A stretch of DNA of 64,000 bases from Flavobacteriaceae bacterium (GTDB taxonomy: Bacteria; Bacteroidota; Bacteroidia; Flavobacteriales; Flavobacteriaceae), in NCBI GenBank assembly GCA_947456815.1, contig CANGTL010000005.1, positions 1 to 64,000 on the forward strand. The letters are read 5' to 3'. Positions 33,990-44,007 of the stretch are shown in pieces. The translations under genes were made by a program, and so were the position numbers. Positions within the stretch are counted from its first letter, which is position 1. Every line of letters begins with the position of its first letter. The notes under the pieces were generated by a model. It was given only the letters and a program-made list of their open reading frames with translations, was not told the DNA's origin and did no database searches.

Positions 33990-35393
33990 ATGAGTTCATT
34001 TGACGTTGTCATTATAGGTTCAGGTCCAGGCGGATATGTGTCTGCCATTCGTTGCGCCCAATTGGGTTTCAAAACCGCCATTATCGAGAAATATTCCACA
34101 TTAGGAGGCACTTGCTTAAACGTTGGATGCATTCCTTCTAAAGCATTGTTAGCTTCTTCGCATCATTATGAAGAATTGCAGCATTTTGCAGATCACGGAA
34201 TCGAAGTTTCTGGCAATGTCAAAATCAATTTGGAGAAAATGATCGCGCGCAAACAAGCGGTGGTGGATCAAACATCTGGAGGCGTTAAATTCTTAATGGA
34301 CAAAAATAAAATCACGGTTTTCGAAGGTCTAGGTTCTTTTGTAGACAAAACGCATGTTGCCATTGCTAAAGCCGATGGAACTTCAGAAACCATCGAGGGT
34401 AAAAATATCATTATTGCGACAGGTTCAAAACCATCCAATTTGCCTTTTATCAAACTAGACAAAGAAAGAATCATCACTTCTACAGAAGCTTTGAAATTAA
34501 AAGAAGTTCCAAAACACCTCGTTATTATTGGTGGCGGCGTGATTGGAATTGAACTCGGACAAGTTTATTTGCGTTTGGGAGCACAAGTATCAGTAGTTGA
34601 ATTTATGGATCGGATCATTCCGGGAATGGACAGTTCACTTTCGAAAGAACTGACTAAAGTCTTGAAGAAACAAGGCATGAAGTTCTATGTGTCACATAAA
34701 GTAAAATCAGTAGAACGTAAAGGAAAGGCGATAACAGTACAAGCGGAAACGCCTAAAGGAGAAGTGATTTCTCTCGAAGGAGATTATGCGTTAGTATCTG
34801 TTGGCCGTCGTCCATATACTGACGGATTAAACGCAGACAAAGCTGGCGTAAAAATATCAGACCGAGGAATGGTAGAAGTCAACGATCATTTGCAAACCAA
34901 CGTCCCAAATATTTACGCCATTGGTGATGTTGTTCGTGGTGCGATGTTAGCACACAAGGCTGAAGAAGAAGGAGCGATGGTTGCTGAAATTATTGCGTGT
35001 CAAAAACCACATATCGATTACAATTTAATTCCAGGAGTAGTTTATACTTGGCCTGAAGTTGCTGCTGTCGGAAAAACAGAAGAGCAACTCAAAGAAGCTG
35101 GCGTTGCTTTTAAATCAGGAAGTTTTCCTTTCAAAGCTCTAGGACGTGCTCGTGCTGGTGGTGATTTGGATGGGTTTGTCAAAATACTTGCTGATGCTAA
35201 AACAGATGAAGTATTGGGCGTTCACATGATCGGAGCTCGATGTGCAGATTTAATAGCAGAAGCCGTTACCGCAATGGAATTCAGAGCTTCAGCGGAAGAT
35301 ATTTCAAGAATGAGTCATGCGCATCCAACTTTTGCGGAAGCCATCAAAGAAGCCGCATTAGCTGCTACAGATAATCGGGCGTTACACGTTTAA
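33990..35393 (+). CDS. lpdA: Dihydrolipoyl dehydrogenase
   Basis: LpdA is the E3 component that reoxidises lipoyl groups of 2-oxoacid dehydrogenase complexes and the glycine cleavage system. The 467-residue protein has the FAD motif IIGSGPGGYVSAIRC, the redox disulfide GGTCLNVGCIPSKALL, the NAD motif VIIGGGVIGIELGQVY and the C-terminal dimer motif HAHPTFAEAIKEAA. No E1 or E2 genes are adjacent. The stop codon overlaps the open frame of the next gene. Confidence 0.96.
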   Translation: MSSFDVVIIGSGPGGYVSAIRCAQLGFKTAIIEKYSTLGGTCLNVGCIPSKALLASSHHYEELQHFADHGIEVSGNVKINLEKMIARKQAVVDQTSGGVKFLMDKNKITVFEGLGSFVDKTHVAIAKADGTSETIEGKNIIIATGSKPSNLPFIKLDKERIITSTEALKLKEVPKHLVIIGGGVIGIELGQVYLRLGAQVSVVEFMDRIIPGMDSSLSKELTKVLKKQGMKFYVSHKVKSVERKGKAITVQAETPKGEVISLEGDYALVSVGRRPYTDGLNADKAGVKISDRGMVEVNDHLQTNVPNIYAIGDVVRGAMLAHKAEEEGAMVAEIIACQKPHIDYNLIPGVVYTWPEVAAVGKTEEQLKEAGVAFKSGSFPFKALGRARAGGDLDGFVKILADAKTDEVLGVHMIGARCADLIAEAVTAMEFRASAEDISRMSHAHPTFAEAIKEAALAATDNRALHV

Positions 35394-35410
35394 TGCCACA
35401 AAAAAAGCTT

Positions 35411-36820
35411 ATGAAAAGAATTTTATTATTTGGATTTTTAGTTGCGGCAAGTTTTTCTCAAGCACAAACACCTTGTACCAATGGTTTCGCGGGAATTTAT
35501 CCGTGCAACAATGTTGACTTGATGGCGCACCTCGATTTTCCTCAAATCGGCGGAAATAATAGTACCAGAGGTAGCGGCTGTTGGGGTTGGACCGATCCAT
35601 TAACCAACAAAGAATACGCCTTAATGGGTTGTTCGACTCACACCGCCTTTGTAGATATTACCAATCCAAGTGCGCCAATTTATCTAGGAAAATTGAATGC
35701 AAATAATAATTCTTCAAGCATTTGGAGAGAACTAACAGTTTATAACAACCATGCGTACATTGTTAGTGAAACATCCGGGCACGGTTTGCAGATTTTTGAT
35801 TTAACAAGATTGAGAAACGTGACGACTCCGCAGACTTTTACTGTTGATAATAGATATACTGGATTTGGAAATTGCCATACCGTTTCTATTAATCCAGCCA
35901 CAGGATTTTTGTATTGTGATGGAACGAGTACTTTCAACGGCGGACCGCATGTGCTGGATCTTCAAGATCCGTTAAACCCGACTTTTTCATTTGGTTATGC
36001 TGTAGAAGAGTATACCCATGATGCGCAAATAATTGTTTATGACGGACCTGATCCCGATCACCAAGGAAAAGAGTTGTTTATTGGTGCCAACGAAACCAAA
36101 GTAGTGATTGTTGATGTCACTGATAAACAAAACCCAACGACGATTTCAACTTTTTTCTATAGCAACACCGGCTATACGCACCAAGGTTGGTTAACATCAG
36201 ATAAGAAGTATTGGATTTTGGGCGACGAGTTAGATGAAATAGATTTTGGATTCAACTCGAAGTCAATTATTATCGACATGACCGATTTAGATAATCCTGT
36301 TCTAAAAGGCGAGTATACTGGTGCAACCGAAGCAATCGATCACAATGGTTTTGTGCGTGGAAACGAGTTCTTTTTAGCAAATTATACTGCTGGCTTAAGA
36401 ATCCTAAACACGGCATCAATTGAAAGTACGAACACGATGACTGAGAAAGGATTTTTCGACACTTTTCCAGATGATGATTCGGCACAGTTTAATGGTGCAT
36501 GGAACAATTACCCATTTTTTCCTAGCGGAACCATTATCATTAGTGATATTGATAGCGGACTTTTCATTGTAAGAAAAAATGCGCTCCTAGCAAGTGAGAC
36601 CTTTATTGCAGATGACTATAAAATATACCCAAATCCAGCTTCTAATTACTTCAAAGTTAATTCAGGGATCGCAGTCGAATCTGTCATTTTATACGATTTA
36701 TTAGGGAAAGCGGTGAAAGCTTTCAATAAATCAGAAAGTTATGATGTTTCAGACGTGCAAAAAGGATTGTATTTTGTAAAGATTAACAACGATTTTACGA
36801 AGAAGTTACTTGTACGATAA
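35411..36820 (+). CDS. Choice-of-anchor B family secreted protein with T9SS sorting domain
   Basis: The 469-residue product has a signal peptide MKRILLFGFLVAASFSQAQ, then LVIVD-like beta-propeller blades: TAFVDITNPSAPIYLGKL, HGLQIFDLTRLRNVT, VLDLQDPLNPTFSFGYA, VVIVDVTDKQNPTTI and IIDMTDLDNPVLKGEY. The last 75 residues are a T9SS type A domain (YKIYPNPASNYFKVN, SVILYDLLGKAVKAF, KGLYFVKINNDFTKKLLVR). It resembles 'choice-of-anchor B' proteins. The start at 35411 is preferred to 35393 because the signal peptide begins there. It lies 17 bp after lpdA and overlaps the next gene by one base. Confidence 0.85.
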   Translation: MKRILLFGFLVAASFSQAQTPCTNGFAGIYPCNNVDLMAHLDFPQIGGNNSTRGSGCWGWTDPLTNKEYALMGCSTHTAFVDITNPSAPIYLGKLNANNNSSSIWRELTVYNNHAYIVSETSGHGLQIFDLTRLRNVTTPQTFTVDNRYTGFGNCHTVSINPATGFLYCDGTSTFNGGPHVLDLQDPLNPTFSFGYAVEEYTHDAQIIVYDGPDPDHQGKELFIGANETKVVIVDVTDKQNPTTISTFFYSNTGYTHQGWLTSDKKYWILGDELDEIDFGFNSKSIIIDMTDLDNPVLKGEYTGATEAIDHNGFVRGNEFFLANYTAGLRILNTASIESTNTMTEKGFFDTFPDDDSAQFNGAWNNYPFFPSGTIIISDIDSGLFIVRKNALLASETFIADDYKIYPNPASNYFKVNSGIAVESVILYDLLGKAVKAFNKSESYDVSDVQKGLYFVKINNDFTKKLLVR

Positions 36821-38172
36821 TGAAAAAAGTTAGCTTTCTTATTGGCCTTTTGTTTATTCTGAGTTGCGATAACGATACTTCAGAAAGTACTTCAATCGAT
36901 TTGAAGCGCGAGATTGTGTACACCAAAACTTATGGTGGATCGCTTGAAGAAAAAATTGGCAGCGTGGTCAATACGCCCGATGGAGGTATGCTGGTGTTGG
37001 GTTACACGACAAGTAATGATGGCGATATTATCAAGAATCATAATCAAAATGATATTTGGTTGACCAAACTCGATAGCAACGGAAAAATGTTGTGGAGTAA
37101 GACCATAGGAGGTTCTGAAAACGATTATGGAACTTCGATAACTTCAACAAACGATGGAAATTATATTATCTCAGGATATAGTGGAAGCAATGACGGAGAT
37201 GTACCGGGAAATATTGGACTTCACGACTTTTTTATATTAAAGATTACAGGCGAAGGAGCAATAATATGGAGTAAGAATTACGGTTTTACAAGTCACGATC
37301 ATGCTCATAAGATTATTCAAACCAAGGATGGAGGCTACTTTGTAGCTGGATTTGCAGATTTTGCTGGAATTGAAGGCACTGGTCAAACTGGGAATAATGG
37401 TGAAGGTCACTCCATGAGAGCAGCCGCTCCGATGCATGGGGTAGGAGAATATTTAGGCATCAAGCTAGATTCGAATGGAAATTTTAAATGGTATCGCTAT
37501 TTTGGTGGAACCCAAAACGATAGAATAAACGATATTGTTGAAGCTAATGACGGTGGATTACTCTTAGTTGGCTCTTCAGAAAGCACTAATTTTGACGTGA
37601 TGCATAACAAAGGGAGTTATGATTTTTGGGTAATTAAATTAGATGCGAACGGGAAATTGCATTGGAAAGAAAATTACGGTGGCAGTGGCATCGACCAAGC
37701 TTTTAGTATTTGCAAAACAGGAAACAACTCCTATTTGATTGCCGGCCGCACGAATAGTACTGACGGTGATGTTTCTAAACCTCTTGGTAATTTTGATGCC
37801 TGGGTCATCCACATCAGTGATCATGGACATTTGATTTGGAATAAAACGTTTGGCGGGGCAGAATTCGATGTGGCTTCTACGATCAAAAAAATAGATAATG
37901 GCAATTTTGTCGTAGTCGGAAATACACGAGGAAATTTGGGCGACAATTCAAACAAAGGCGAAAACGACTATTGGCTTTTTGAAATTGACAACAAAGCCAA
38001 CTCACCAATGTTTTGGCAAAAAACATTCGGAGGTTCAAAAATAGATATCGCCACTGATTTTTACCAAACTTCAAACAAGGAATTGGTCCTAGTAGGAGAG
38101 TCACAAAGTAATGATTTTGATGTCACACAAAATAAAGGCAGTAATGACTTATGGGTGTTGAAAATTAGATAA
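36820..38172 (+). CDS. Beta-propeller-like repeat lipoprotein
   Basis: The 450-residue protein has a lipoprotein signal MKKVSFLIGLLFILSC and then seven to eight repeats of about 50-60 residues with the pattern K(T/N)YGG...D..(S/N)I..T.DGG..V.G.(T/S).SNDGD and (D/N)(I/F)W(L/V)(T/I)K(L/I)D.NG...W. These read like blades of a beta-propeller and are common in Bacteroidota surface proteins. There is no T9SS sorting domain. TAATG overlap with the choice-of-anchor B gene shows coupling, so the two may act together at the cell surface; function is unknown. Confidence 0.8.
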   Translation: MKKVSFLIGLLFILSCDNDTSESTSIDLKREIVYTKTYGGSLEEKIGSVVNTPDGGMLVLGYTTSNDGDIIKNHNQNDIWLTKLDSNGKMLWSKTIGGSENDYGTSITSTNDGNYIISGYSGSNDGDVPGNIGLHDFFILKITGEGAIIWSKNYGFTSHDHAHKIIQTKDGGYFVAGFADFAGIEGTGQTGNNGEGHSMRAAAPMHGVGEYLGIKLDSNGNFKWYRYFGGTQNDRINDIVEANDGGLLLVGSSESTNFDVMHNKGSYDFWVIKLDANGKLHWKENYGGSGIDQAFSICKTGNNSYLIAGRTNSTDGDVSKPLGNFDAWVIHISDHGHLIWNKTFGGAEFDVASTIKKIDNGNFVVVGNTRGNLGDNSNKGENDYWLFEIDNKANSPMFWQKTFGGSKIDIATDFYQTSNKELVLVGESQSNDFDVTQNKGSNDLWVLKIR

Positions 38173-38206
38173 AGAAAGCCGTTCAGATGAGCGGCTTTCT
38201 TTTTTG
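38171..38206. terminator. Bidirectional terminator between the propeller lipoprotein and the DUF4349 gene
   Basis: An 11-bp stem (AAAGAAAGCCG at 38171-38181, complement 38192-38202) is followed by a T-run. It sits between two convergent genes. Confidence 0.85.
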
Positions 38207-38217
38207 ATACAAGTTGG

Positions 38218-39123
38218 TTATTCAACTTTTGATTGTTTTTTAATGTGCTTTTTGTAGAGGATGTATCCAATGAACAGTAGAAGAATAATGCTCCAAAGTT
38301 GAATCAAGAATGTCAGGATCGACTCGATGAAATACCAACCCGAAATAAAAGCATCTTTGATTTCAATCCATAAAGCAGGTCGATAGGCATTTTTGCTTTT
38401 TTCATTCGGAACCAATTCTTGTTTAATTGTATCTCTTTGATAAATTTGAATGGTTAAGGTGTTAAAGTTCACTTGATCTTCTAGCGATAGATTTTCTATT
38501 TTCTTTGCGTCGTTTTGTTCAACTTGATCTCCCAATTTGTCTTCTGCATCTATAATTGTGTTGAGTTTCGTGCCTTTGGTATCAATTGCTTTCTCCAATC
38601 TTTTTTCCTTTTTTAAACTCCTATTTTGTGCCAGTTGATTGGACAAAAGCTGAATAGATACATCGTCTGCCTTTATCACTCTAAAATCTAGGAAGTCAAT
38701 TTGTTTTGAAATCACGGAAATGACGGTGTCTAATTTAGCATTCGGGATGCGAATAGTTAGATTATTTTCAACCGCGTATTTGGTGGTTTCCAGAAGACTG
38801 TCTTGACTTATTTTAGTTTCTATTCGTTCTAAAACAGTGCTTTGCAAGTTAGTTTGAGAAACAAATCCGTCAACGTTGGACGTTGCTTTTTCAATGGCAT
38901 TGGTTGCTTTTTCTACGTTTTTGACTTTAAATTTGAGATCCGCTGTCCGAATAAATTTTCTTTCGGGGAGCGTGTTTTGTGGACTAGTTTGGCTAGGGGA
39001 CGACATTGACTTCGTTGCTTCATTTGAAGCAGATTCTTCTGCAGTCGATTCTCCCTGCTTGCAGGAAAAGAAGATGATTGCTGCCGACAAGGAAATTAAA
39101 CCTAATTTGGAAATTGTTTGCAT
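38218..39123 (-). CDS. DUF4349 lipoprotein with C-terminal membrane helix
   Basis: The 301-residue protein starts with MQTISKLGLISLSAAIIFFSC, with C21 as lipidation site, then a Ser/Thr-rich linker and a DUF4349 domain: RTADLKFKVKNVEKATNAIEK, TIRIPNAKLDTVISVIS, and a coiled-coil helical hairpin around ENLSLEDQVNFNTLTIQIYQR. A C-terminal hydrophobic helix (IESILTFLIQLWSIILLLFIGYILY) and a basic tail (KKHIKKQSKVE) give a second membrane anchor. The family's role is unknown; a stress or envelope function is often supposed. Confidence 0.85.
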   Translation of the reverse strand: MQTISKLGLISLSAAIIFFSCKQGESTAEESASNEATKSMSSPSQTSPQNTLPERKFIRTADLKFKVKNVEKATNAIEKATSNVDGFVSQTNLQSTVLERIETKISQDSLLETTKYAVENNLTIRIPNAKLDTVISVISKQIDFLDFRVIKADDVSIQLLSNQLAQNRSLKKEKRLEKAIDTKGTKLNTIIDAEDKLGDQVEQNDAKKIENLSLEDQVNFNTLTIQIYQRDTIKQELVPNEKSKNAYRPALWIEIKDAFISGWYFIESILTFLIQLWSIILLLFIGYILYKKHIKKQSKVE

Positions 39124-39310
39124 AAAATGATTTTTTAAAAATGAATAAAAAGAACACTACTAGAATTGAGGTTTTGCGCTAAACCAAATAGGTAATTTTC
39201 ATTTCATAGAAATCATCATTTTATTTGTTGAAGTATTTCGGTTGCAATAAAAAGCGTGCCAAGATTTTTTGTTTTTTTTGTCGTAGTTTTGAAAATTCAA
39301 ATAACAGCTT

Positions 39311-40606
39311 TTGAGAACACACGTTTCAAAATATATTACCAATCCAAAACTATTCAAGCAACAACTTTTAACTTGGTCGCAATCGTTTCGAGAAGTCGCT
39401 TATTTGGATAGTAATGATCACAATGACCGCTATTCTCAATATGATTGTGTACTGGCGGTTGATGCTTTTACTTCACTCAAAACGGATTACTTTAATGCTT
39501 TCGAAGATATCAAGCAATACCAACAAACTACGCAAGATTGGTTGTTTGGCTATTTATCTTATGATCTCAAAAATGATGTTGAGGTTTTGTATTCTGCCAA
39601 TCATGATGGATTAGAATTTCCAGATTTGTATTTCTTCCAACCTAAAAAGTTATTTTTTTTGAAAGGAAATGATCTTGAAATTCAATATCTTGCGATGTGT
39701 GAGGATGAATTTGAAGACGATTTTTCTAGCATTCAAAGTGCAACTGGCAACCTACAACCTACAACCGACAACGAACAACCCATCTGCATCAATCAAAGAA
39801 TTGCGAAAGATGAATATCTCAAGAAAGTAGATACATTATTGCAGAACATTCATCACGGCGATATTTATGAAGTGAATTTTTGTATGGAATTTTATGCTGA
39901 AAATACAGTCATTAACCCGTTAGAAAAGTTTCTCAAACTCAACCAAATTTCAGAGCCACCATTGGCGGTTTTTTTCAAGAATAAGGAACACTTTTTATTA
40001 TCTGCATCGCCAGAGCGTTATTTACGAAAAACGGGAAATCAAATTATTTCACAGCCCATCAAAGGAACTTCAAAGCGTTTTGCTCAAGCAGATGAGGATG
40101 AGAATTCGAAAACCAACTTGCAACAGGACCCAAAAGAGCGTGCGGAAAATATCATGATTACTGACCTCGTTCGAAATGATCTGTCTCGAACCGCGCAGAA
40201 AGGTTCGGTAGAAGTGACCGAATTGTGTGGCATTTACTCTTTTCGACAAGTGCATCAAATGATTTCTACCATAACATCAACTTTATGTTCAGATTATACA
40301 GCAATTGATGTCCTTCGAACGACATTCCCAATGGGCAGCATGACTGGAGCGCCAAAAATTTCTGCAATGAAAATCATTGAAAATATAGAAGAATCCAAAC
40401 GCGGATTGTATAGCGGAGCCGTTGGCTATTTTTCTCCGAAAGGCGATTTTGATTTTAATGTGGTAATCCGAAGTATTCTATACAATCAAGAGAAGAAATA
40501 TGTTTCTTTTTCGGTTGGTAGCGCCATTACATCTTTGTCAGCGCCGGAAAAGGAGTACGAGGAATGCATGCTTAAGGCGAAGGCAATGTTTGAAGTGTTG
40601 CAATAA
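39311..40606 (+). CDS. pabB: Aminodeoxychorismate synthase component I (chorismate-binding)
   Basis: The 431-residue protein belongs to the chorismate-utilising family. Signatures include VNFCMEFYAENT, ISQPIKGTSKRF, EHxMITDLVRNDLSR-type ENIMITDLVRNDLSR, FPMGSMTGAPKISAMKIIE and YSGAVGYFSPKGDFDFNVVIRS. PabB with PabA makes aminodeoxychorismate for folate. The gene begins with TTG at 39311. Distinction from TrpE rests on the short N-terminal region and Flavobacteriaceae context. A low-complexity heptanucleotide tract lies inside the coding region (39746-39781). A PabA/TrpG amidotransferase is encoded 15 kb away. Confidence 0.85.
   Translation: MRTHVSKYITNPKLFKQQLLTWSQSFREVAYLDSNDHNDRYSQYDCVLAVDAFTSLKTDYFNAFEDIKQYQQTTQDWLFGYLSYDLKNDVEVLYSANHDGLEFPDLYFFQPKKLFFLKGNDLEIQYLAMCEDEFEDDFSSIQSATGNLQPTTDNEQPICINQRIAKDEYLKKVDTLLQNIHHGDIYEVNFCMEFYAENTVINPLEKFLKLNQISEPPLAVFFKNKEHFLLSASPERYLRKTGNQIISQPIKGTSKRFAQADEDENSKTNLQQDPKERAENIMITDLVRNDLSRTAQKGSVEVTELCGIYSFRQVHQMISTITSTLCSDYTAIDVLRTTFPMGSMTGAPKISAMKIIENIEESKRGLYSGAVGYFSPKGDFDFNVVIRSILYNQEKKYVSFSVGSAITSLSAPEKEYEECMLKAKAMFEVLQ
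39746..39781 (+). repeat. Heptanucleotide repeat inside pabB
   Basis: About five imperfect 7-bp units (CCTACAA, CCTACAA, CCGACAA, CGAACAA, CC) encode the linker around NLQPTTDNEQP. The same CYYACAA family occurs in non-coding DNA at 30348 and 31965-32008. Confidence 0.8.
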
Positions 40607-40632
40607 TTCAATTCAATTGGTTACTTTTGACT

Positions 40633-41943
40633 ATGCTCGAAAAACTCCAAAATCATCTGAACTTCAACTTTCCTTTTTTGACTGGAAAGAAGTTGCTACT
40701 TGCCATAAGCGGAGGCCTTGACAGTATGGTATTGTTACATCTTTTTCAGCAAATTAAGTTTCCTATCGCTGTTGCACATTGTAATTTTCAATTGCGTGGA
40801 CTAGAAAGTTTTGAAGATCAAAAGTTTGTGCAAGACTATGCAGAACGAAACAGTATCCCATGTTATTCTACAATTTTTGATACCAATGCATTTGCTGAGG
40901 ATTATCAAATCTCGATTCAAATGGCGGCTCGAGAGTTGCGCTATAATTGGTTTTATGAACTTCTGGAAGACGAAAAGTACGATTACATAATCACAGCACA
41001 TCACGCGGATGATAACTTGGAAACCTTCCTCATCAATTTGACGCGTGGCACCGGAATCGAAGGATTGTCGGGCATTCCATCCGTAAACGATAAAGTGGTG
41101 CGACCGCTATTGAATTTCTCTCGCGATGAAATTCACGACTATGCAAAGAAAAATGAAGTGCTGTGGAGAGAAGACAGTAGTAATGCAACGACGAAATATT
41201 TACGCAATAAGATACGACATGAATTGGTTCCGATTTTAAAAGAGATCAATCCAGAATTTTTGTCTTCCTTTCAGAAAACGCAGTCTTATTTGCAGGAAGC
41301 TCAGCAAATGGTTGAAGATGCATCGACGCTAGTATATCAGCAAGTAGCGCGGGAAATTAATGATGAAATTCATTTTGATTTACAGAAGTTGCAACAGCTA
41401 CCAAATTATTATTCCTATTTGTATCATTGGTTAAAGGATTATGGATTCTCTGATTGGACTGCCATTCATGATTTGGCTGAAAGTCAACCGGGGAAACAAG
41501 TTTTCTCCAGCGCATTTCGGTTGTTGAAAGATCGAAGTACTTTGATCTTGAGTCCAAATACCGAACAATTTGAAGGCAATTTCTACATAGAAAAAGGGCA
41601 ATTAGAAGTTAAGATTCCCTTAAATATGACGCTTTGTAAAGTACCTGACATTTCAACTGCTTCAAATTCAAGTATCTTTGTCGATGAAGATAAGTTGGTT
41701 TTTCCGTTGCAAATTAGAAAATGGCGAGAGGGTGATTTTTTTCAACCTTTTGGAATGAATGGACAAACCAAAAAGGTCAGTAAATTATTTAAAGACGGAA
41801 AGTTATCTTTATTTGAAAAAGAAGCTGTTTGGCTCCTTTGCTCGAATCATCAGATTGTTTGGGTGATTGGAATTCGGGCAGATGAACGATTTAAAATTGA
41901 AGATTCAACAAAAAATATTATAAACATTTCTGCAAATCAATGA
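40633..41943 (+). CDS. tilS: tRNA(Ile)-lysidine synthase
   Basis: TilS modifies C34 of tRNA-Ile(CAU) to lysidine, so it is usually essential. The 436-residue protein has the PP-loop LLLAISGGLDSMVLLHLF, the HCNFQLRG motif, TAHHADDNLETFLINLTRGTG and a C-terminal TilS domain (IRKWREGDFFQPFGMNGQTKKVSKLF). The ATG at 40633 is chosen over an upstream TTG at 40627. It overlaps dsbD by 4 bp. Confidence 0.94.
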   Translation: MLEKLQNHLNFNFPFLTGKKLLLAISGGLDSMVLLHLFQQIKFPIAVAHCNFQLRGLESFEDQKFVQDYAERNSIPCYSTIFDTNAFAEDYQISIQMAARELRYNWFYELLEDEKYDYIITAHHADDNLETFLINLTRGTGIEGLSGIPSVNDKVVRPLLNFSRDEIHDYAKKNEVLWREDSSNATTKYLRNKIRHELVPILKEINPEFLSSFQKTQSYLQEAQQMVEDASTLVYQQVAREINDEIHFDLQKLQQLPNYYSYLYHWLKDYGFSDWTAIHDLAESQPGKQVFSSAFRLLKDRSTLILSPNTEQFEGNFYIEKGQLEVKIPLNMTLCKVPDISTASNSSIFVDEDKLVFPLQIRKWREGDFFQPFGMNGQTKKVSKLFKDGKLSLFEKEAVWLLCSNHQIVWVIGIRADERFKIEDSTKNIINISANQ

Positions 41944-43946
41944 GAAAAATATTGTTTTTACTTACCGCTTTTTTGCTAATTACAACTGTGAAAGCCCAAA
42001 TTTTGGATCCAGTAAAGTGGAAGAGTTCGATAGAGAAAAAGTCAAATCAAAACTATTTGTTGCATTTTGATGCCGTCATTGAGAAAGAATGGCATATGTA
42101 CTCACAGTTTACTGCTGATGGTGGCGCTTTGCCAATAGAAATCGTCTTTAAGAACCAATCGGGTAACTTCAAATTGATTGGGAAAGCCAAAGAAAGCAAA
42201 ACGAAAACGACTTTTAATGATGTTTTTCGCGTGAATGAAACTTATTTTGTGAATAAAGCCCATCTTGTGCAAGAAGTGTCCGTTAGTAACACAAAACTCA
42301 AATCAATTGAGGCAACATTAAATTATCAAGCTTGTAAAGATGTTTGTATTAATTTAGAAAAGAAGTTTACGTTCGCTATTCCAGCACAAGAAGAGGCAGA
42401 AATTGCGCCCATTTTGGACACTGTTAAAGTAGATTCTGTAGCTCCAGGTCCAGAAAAAAGTGTGTCATCCATTAAGCTTAAAGCAGAAAAAACCGTTGTT
42501 AGCAAACCAAAAGAAGAACATAAAAAAGGACTGTGGAAGATATTTTTCTTAGCTTTTCTTGGCGGTTTTGCAGCCTTGTTGACACCATGCGTGTTTCCGA
42601 TGATTCCGATGACTGTGAGCTTTTTTACCAAGCAAAGCAAAACGCCGGCTCAAGGAAAACGAAACGCGGTAATCTACGGGATTTCAATCATTGCCATTTA
42701 CGTTGTTTTGGGGTTGTTGGTCACTGGAATTTTCGGTGCGGATGCCTTAAATGCTTTATCGACTAACGTTTGGTTTAATATTATTTTCTTCCTTTTATTG
42801 ATTGTTTTTGCGGCATCTTTCTTGGGCGCTTTCGAAATTATGCTGCCAAATTCATGGGCCAATAAAGTCGATCGACAAGCGGATAAAGGCGGAATCGTTG
42901 GTATTTTATTTATGGCTTTGGCTTTGGCTATTGTTTCCTTTTCATGTACAGGTCCGATTGTGGGGACTTTGCTTGTAGAATCTGCATCAAAAGGCGGCAT
43001 TGCTCCAATTGTTGGGATGCTTGGATTTTCCTCAGCATTAGCGTTGCCCTTTATGTTGTTTGCTATGTTTCCAAGTTGGTTACATTCCTTACCAAAATCA
43101 GGCGGTTGGTTGAATACAGTGAAAGTGTTTTTAGGATTTTTAGAACTAGCATTGGCGTTCAAATTTTTATCGAATGCGGACTTAGTATTGCAACTACACT
43201 TTTTAGAAAGAGAAGTTTTCTTAGCCATTTGGATTGCTATATTTGGAACTTTAGCGTTTTATTTGTTTGGAAAAATTACGATGCCACATGATAGTCCATT
43301 GCCACATATTTCGGTGGGAAGATTGTTTATGGGACTGACGGTTTTGACTTTTACGATTTACATGATTCCAGGACTTTGGGGCGCACCTTTGAAATTAATC
43401 AATGCTTTTCCACCGCCAGTTGAATATAGTGAAAGCCCTTTTGGTGTAGGAAATTCTGAGACCAATAACACAACAGTTATGCTTCCTACTGGCGCTAAAT
43501 CAGGGCCACACGGCATCACAGTTTTCGACGATTACGACAAAGGTTTGGCGTATGCGAAATCCGTAAATAAGCCAATAATGCTTGACTTTACAGGTTTTGC
43601 TTGCGTGAATTGCAGGAAAATGGAAAACAATGTTTGGTCGGAAGAAAAGATAAAATCGATTCTTAAAAATGAAGTGGTCGTCATTTCTTTGTTTGTAGAT
43701 GACAAACGAGATTTGCCAAAAAACGAACAGTTTGTTTCAAAAAGTACAGGAGAATCCATCGAAACGATTGGTGATAAATGGACTGATTTTATGATTACAA
43801 AGTACAAGACCAATACACAGCCATTATATGTTTTAACTGATTTAAAGGGAAATTCATTGAATATAGAAACACCAACCACGAGTTATGATCCCGATGTTGC
43901 GCTGTATGAAAAGTGGCTCAAAACAGGAATAGCAAACTACAAATAA
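41940..43946 (+). CDS. dsbD: DsbD-like thiol:disulfide interchange protein
   Basis: The 668-residue protein has a signal peptide (ending VKAQ), an N-terminal periplasmic DsbD-alpha-like domain (EKEWHMYSQF, NYQACKDVCINL with two cysteines), eight membrane helices with FAALLTPCVFPMIPMTVSFF and FSCTGPIVGTLLVE, and a C-terminal thioredoxin-like domain with CVNCRKM. It moves reducing equivalents from cytoplasmic thioredoxin to the periplasm, for cytochrome c maturation or disulfide repair. ATGA overlap with tilS shows coupling. A clear terminator follows. Confidence 0.93.
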   Translation: MRKILFLLTAFLLITTVKAQILDPVKWKSSIEKKSNQNYLLHFDAVIEKEWHMYSQFTADGGALPIEIVFKNQSGNFKLIGKAKESKTKTTFNDVFRVNETYFVNKAHLVQEVSVSNTKLKSIEATLNYQACKDVCINLEKKFTFAIPAQEEAEIAPILDTVKVDSVAPGPEKSVSSIKLKAEKTVVSKPKEEHKKGLWKIFFLAFLGGFAALLTPCVFPMIPMTVSFFTKQSKTPAQGKRNAVIYGISIIAIYVVLGLLVTGIFGADALNALSTNVWFNIIFFLLLIVFAASFLGAFEIMLPNSWANKVDRQADKGGIVGILFMALALAIVSFSCTGPIVGTLLVESASKGGIAPIVGMLGFSSALALPFMLFAMFPSWLHSLPKSGGWLNTVKVFLGFLELALAFKFLSNADLVLQLHFLEREVFLAIWIAIFGTLAFYLFGKITMPHDSPLPHISVGRLFMGLTVLTFTIYMIPGLWGAPLKLINAFPPPVEYSESPFGVGNSETNNTTVMLPTGAKSGPHGITVFDDYDKGLAYAKSVNKPIMLDFTGFACVNCRKMENNVWSEEKIKSILKNEVVVISLFVDDKRDLPKNEQFVSKSTGESIETIGDKWTDFMITKYKTNTQPLYVLTDLKGNSLNIETPTTSYDPDVALYEKWLKTGIANYK

Positions 43947-43951
43947 TAGTA

Positions 43952-43983
43952 GCATCCCAATCGAAAGGTTGGGATTTTTTATT
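43952..43983 (+). terminator. Terminator after dsbD
   Basis: A 7-bp stem ATCCCAA/TTGGGAT (43954-43960, 43969-43975) is followed by a T-run, 8 bp after the stop codon. Confidence 0.85.
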
Positions 43984-44007
43984 TTTTTTGATTTATAGAG
44001 TAGGGTG

